Origin: Gemmatimonadota bacterium
GTDB taxonomy: Bacteria; Gemmatimonadota; Gemmatimonadetes; Longimicrobiales; Gaopeijiaceae
Reading direction: 5' to 3'
Assembly: GCA_030550695.1 (NCBI GenBank)
Contig: JAUQOX010000124.1
Location: forward strand, 1 to 8,240
DNA: 8,240 nucleotides
Within the stretch, counting starts at the first letter, position 1. Each line of letters starts with the position of its first letter. This document shows, piece by piece, positions 6,024 to 8,240 of this stretch. The translations under genes and the position numbers were made by a program. The notes beneath the pieces are model-generated. The model was not told where the DNA came from and ran no database searches. It saw only the letters and a list, made by a program, of their open reading frames with translations.

Positions 6024-7145
6024 TCAGGGAGCCTTCGCGCCCCCCGGCCCGTTGACCCGCAGGTCCGGGAGCGGGGTATCGGGGGTGTGGGGAGGAAGCA
6101 CCGGATAGGTGACCACAGGCTGATCCCCCGTCAGGCTCCTCAGAAACGCCACAATGGCCAGAACCTCGTCGTCGGTGAGTTCGGCCCCGAGCTGGGCCGC
6201 CCCCATGATTCGCACCGCCTCGGTGAGATCCCACACCTTGCCGGAGTGGAAGTAAGGAGGGGTCAGGGCGATGTTCCGGAGACTGGGGCTTTTGAAGACG
6301 TACTCGTCGTTGGGACTCCGGGTCACCACGTAACGCCCTTTATCGTCGGGCGGAAGGATATCGGCATCGGGACGCTGGACCACTCCGAAGGGGAAATACC
6401 CGGTTCCCCCGATGTTCACCCCGTTGTGGCAGCCGGCACACCCTTTGTTGATGAAGAGGGCAAGCCCCTCCTTCTGCTTCTCGTCGAGGGCGGTCACCTC
6501 ACCCATGAGGAACCGGTCGAAGGGACTGTTGGGGGTGAGGAGGGTGGCCTCGAAGGCCTCGATGGCCCGGGCCATGTTCTCGAAGGTGACGGGGTCGGCT
6601 TCGCCCGGGAAAGCCTCCTGGAAGCGCATCACGTACTCCGGAATGCTCCGCAGGGTTTGCACGGCCCGCTCCGGGGTGTTGTTCATCTCCACGCTGGCCT
6701 GCACCGGCCCCTGGGCTTGTTCGGCAAGGTCCGCGGCCCGCCCGTCCCAGAACTGGGCCACGTTGAAGACGGCGTTCAACACCGTCGGAGCGTTCCGGGG
6801 ACCCTTCTGCCAGCCGTGGCCCACGGAGGTCTCCAGGAGGTCCACACCTGCGAGACCAAGGTTATGACAGGTGTTGCAACTGATGAGCCAGCTCGAAGAA
6901 AGGCGGGGGTCGAAATAGAGCATCTTCCCCAGCTCCACCTTGGGCGCCGTGATGGGGTTTCCAGGCAGGGCCGGGGGATCTTTGGGAATAGGGCTGAACA
7001 GGCTGCGGGCCTGTTGGACCAAGGGGTCGTCCGTGGGAGGGAGCTGGCCGGGTTCCCCGCCGGGGGGAGAAGCCTCGGGGGCGCAACCCCACGCAACCCC
7101 TGCCAACATTGCGGAAAGGGCGACGGCGAAGAGGTCCCTGCGCAT
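6024..7145 (-). CDS. Di-heme cytochrome c peroxidase (CcpA/MauG superfamily)
   Basis: This 373-residue exported protein should reduce H2O2 to water with electrons from a small cytochrome c or similar donor outside the cytoplasm. Two c-type heme sites are visible: CNTCH (90-94) for the N-terminal peroxidatic heme and CAGCH (236-240) for the electron-accepting heme. H110 in SVGHGWQKGPRNAP is the likely second ligand of the first heme. W133 in QFWDGRA matches the conserved Trp between hemes. M314 in RIMGAAQLG matches the axial Met of the high-potential heme; the Met favours a true peroxidase over a MauG enzyme, which uses Tyr. Residues 1-20 form a signal peptide; C21 after AWG could be a lipoprotein cysteine, but Trp at -2 is atypical. 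The Pro-rich segments 22-62 and 345-373 look like tethers. GGAGGAAA at 7150-7157 supports ATG at 7145. The gene lies 88 bases after the superoxide dismutase gene on the same strand and is probably co-transcribed. Confidence 0.93.
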   Translation of the reverse strand: MRRDLFAVALSAMLAGVAWGCAPEASPPGGEPGQLPPTDDPLVQQARSLFSPIPKDPPALPGNPITAPKVELGKMLYFDPRLSSSWLISCNTCHNLGLAGVDLLETSVGHGWQKGPRNAPTVLNAVFNVAQFWDGRAADLAEQAQGPVQASVEMNNTPERAVQTLRSIPEYVMRFQEAFPGEADPVTFENMARAIEAFEATLLTPNSPFDRFLMGEVTALDEKQKEGLALFINKGCAGCHNGVNIGGTGYFPFGVVQRPDADILPPDDKGRYVVTRSPNDEYVFKSPSLRNIALTPPYFHSGKVWDLTEAVRIMGAAQLGAELTDDEVLAIVAFLRSLTGDQPVVTYPVLPPHTPDTPLPDLRVNGPGGAKAP

Positions 7146-7233
7146 ATCCTTTCCTCCATTTTCGTCGTGGATGGGCCTCCAGGCGAAGCGACAACGTAAC
7201 CCGCCCGGGTCGGGGAGGCGAGGTTTTCCGCCC

Positions 7234-8025
7234 TCACCCCAGACGCTGGGCCACGTCCCCCCAGTTTACCACGTTCCAAAAGGCCTGGATATAGTCGGCC
7301 CGACGATTCTGGTAGCGCAGATAGTAGGCGTGCTCCCACACGTCCAGGCCCAGGAGGGGGATGTTCCCCTGGGTGATGGGATTGTCCTGGTTGGGGGTGG
7401 TGACGATCTCCAACCGGCCCGAGGGGGTCCGGACCAGCCACCCCCACCCACTCCCGAACACGGAGGCTGCGGCGGCGGAGAACTGCTCCCGGAAGGTCTG
7501 AAAGCTCCCGAAGCGATCCCGGATGGCCTGGGCCAACGGACCGGTGGGCTCGCCGCCCCCCTGGGGCGAGAGGGAGGTCCAGAACAGGGCGTGGTTCAGA
7601 TGGCCGCCCCCGTGGTTACGTACGGCGGTGCGGACGGATTCCGGCAGCGACTCCCACCCCGCCACCAGCTCCACCAGGGTGCGGCCGTGCAGGTCGGGAT
7701 GGCCCTCCAAGGCCCGGTTCAGGTTGGTCACGTACCCCTGATGGTGGCGGCCGTGGTGGATCTCCATGGTCTGGGCGTCGATGGCGGCCTGGAGGGCGTC
7801 GGGGGGGTAGGGAAGGGGGGGGAGGGAGAACGGGTACCGCTCCTCCGCCAAGCCGGGGATGGAAGGGACGCTCTGTCTTCCCCCGCCCCTCCCCTCCGCC
7901 GCCCAGGCTGCCCCGGGGGTGTCCGACGCCCCAAGGCGACGGGGGAGGATGGCGGCGGCCACGGCCGCCAAAGAACCCTGGAGAACCTTCCGCCGGGGGA
8001 GGGAGCCCTGGAACACACGCACCAT
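7234..8025 (-). CDS. Exported Fe/Mn-family superoxide dismutase, Mn-type by sequence
   Basis: This 263-residue protein converts superoxide to O2 and H2O2. The dismutase domain spans about 65-263 and has all four metal ligands: H90 (MEIHHGRHHQGYV), H145 (GGGHLNHALFW), D228 and H232 (LGLDVWEHAYY). Gly in the GGGHLNH segment together with Q213 in PNQDNP is the arrangement of manganese enzymes, whereas iron enzymes place the active-site Gln on the first helix pair; a cambialistic enzyme remains possible. Unlike ordinary cytosolic enzymes of about 200 residues, there is a 64-residue N-terminal extension. It has R11-R12-K-V-L, a hydrophobic stretch SLAAVAAAIL (18-27), and a plausible cleavage after AWA (42), so it looks like a Tat signal peptide followed by a linker. 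ATG at 8025 is chosen over the in-frame GTG at 8034, because AAAGGAG at 8034-8040 sits 8 bases before the ATG and overlaps the GTG. The peroxidase gene follows downstream. Confidence 0.94.
   Translation of the reverse strand: MVRVFQGSLPRRKVLQGSLAAVAAAILPRRLGASDTPGAAWAAEGRGGGRQSVPSIPGLAEERYPFSLPPLPYPPDALQAAIDAQTMEIHHGRHHQGYVTNLNRALEGHPDLHGRTLVELVAGWESLPESVRTAVRNHGGGHLNHALFWTSLSPQGGGEPTGPLAQAIRDRFGSFQTFREQFSAAAASVFGSGWGWLVRTPSGRLEIVTTPNQDNPITQGNIPLLGLDVWEHAYYLRYQNRRADYIQAFWNVVNWGDVAQRLG
7801..7826 (+). other. G-quadruplex-like motif on the non-coding strand of the dismutase gene
   Basis: The plus strand has G runs of 7, 3, 8 and 3 separated by TA, AA and A. On the coding strand these are C runs encoding the conserved LPPLPYPPD segment, so they mostly follow from Pro codons written as CCC. 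A structural role is possible but not implied. Confidence 0.4.
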
Positions 8026-8033
8026 GGGTGGCA

Positions 8034-8040
8034 CTCCTTT
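8034..8040 (-). promoter_or_regulatory. Ribosome binding site that sets the dismutase start
   Basis: On the minus strand this reads AAAGGAG, 8 bases before ATG at 8025. It overlaps the alternative GTG at 8034 and therefore excludes it. No clear -35/-10 pair was found between here and the upstream gene end at 8167. Confidence 0.7.
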
Positions 8041-8131
8041 CTGGGAAACTCGGGTACGGGAATGCGCCGAGGTATCGGAAGACCTGTGCCTCCCTTACCC
8101 CCGGGGCGGTAGGCAGGTTCGGGGGAGGGGG

Positions 8132-8160
8132 GGGCGCCGCCCGCCCCGCCCACGGCGCCC
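8132..8160 (-). terminator. Hairpin after the methyltransferase gene, possible terminator
   Basis: GGGCGCCG at 8132-8139 pairs perfectly with CGGCGCCC at 8153-8160, with a 13-base loop. On the minus strand it starts 6 bases after the stop codon of the truncated upstream gene and is followed by a C/T tract, not a U-tract. It could separate that gene from the dismutase gene 141 bases downstream. Confidence 0.45.
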
Positions 8161-8166
8161 GGCGCC

Positions 8167-8240
8167 CTACTCCACCTGAACCAGGAGCCCTTTGAGGTAG
8201 GTCCCCTCCGGAAAGGCCAGGGCGGTGGGGTGGTCGGGCC
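8167..8240 (-). CDS. C-terminal end of a probable class I SAM-dependent rRNA methyltransferase (RlmI-like), truncated
   Basis: Only the last 23 codons plus two bases are inside the window, ending in TAG at 8167-8169. The residues read PDHPTALAFPEGTYLKGLLV, then QVE. The pattern ADHP-x5-FPEG-x-YLKG-hydrophobic is the typical C-terminus of the RlmI/COG1092 family, which methylates cytosine in 23S rRNA using S-adenosylmethionine. The catalytic domain lies outside the window, so the call rests on this tail. The gene is on the same strand as the dismutase gene but separated by 141 bases with a hairpin, so it is probably a different transcription unit. Confidence 0.65.
   Translation of the reverse strand, partial: PDHPTALAFPEGTYLKGLLVQVE

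Noticed and set aside
5829..7199. A 456-codon plus-strand open frame opposite the peroxidase gene
   Set aside because: It is antisense to a protein with two CxxCH heme motifs and has no recognisable features.

Overview
This is a GC-rich, gene-dense bacterial chromosomal window. Codon third positions are mostly G or C, genes are closely packed, and every complete gene looks intact. No RNA genes, insertion sequences, CRISPR arrays, phage genes or origins were seen. The N-terminal style of the S9 peptidase, the OPT transporter followed by a stand-alone PqqD-domain protein, and the exported superoxide dismutase together suggest Gemmatimonadota or a related environmental lineage such as Acidobacteriota. 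That placement is an inference from protein style; no phylogenetic marker is present.

Layout: (1) Positions 1-3214 hold three minus-strand genes. In transcription order they are pepD (an M20-type Xaa-His dipeptidase), a zinc-dependent alcohol dehydrogenase starting 6 bases after it, and, across a 123-base gap, the 5' end of an exported S9/DPP-IV-type peptidase that runs off the left edge. (2) A 277-base divergent intergenic region (3215-3491) carries a good sigma-70-like promoter for the rightward genes and a short repeat and hairpin in the leader. (3) Positions 3492-5832 hold two plus-strand genes 7 bases apart: an OPT-family transporter and a small PqqD-family protein. (4) A 191-base convergent spacer (5833-6023) contains a strong GC-rich hairpin. 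(5) Positions 6024-8240 hold minus-strand genes. In transcription order they are the last 23 codons of a probable rRNA methyltransferase (cut by the right edge), an exported Mn-type superoxide dismutase, and a di-heme cytochrome c peroxidase.

Two functional themes appear. The left and centre look like a peptide-use locus: an exported S9 exopeptidase could release small peptides, the OPT carrier could import them (or metal chelates), and cytosolic PepD could hydrolyse dipeptides. The right looks like an extracytoplasmic oxidative-stress pair: the dismutase turns superoxide into H2O2 and the peroxidase reduces that H2O2. The least explained element is the PqqD-domain protein tied to the transporter, with no PQQ, radical-SAM or RiPP precursor gene in view. 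No clearly new system is evident. The most unusual sequence feature is an 18-base tandem repeat inside the transporter gene that forms a near-ideal G-quadruplex motif.
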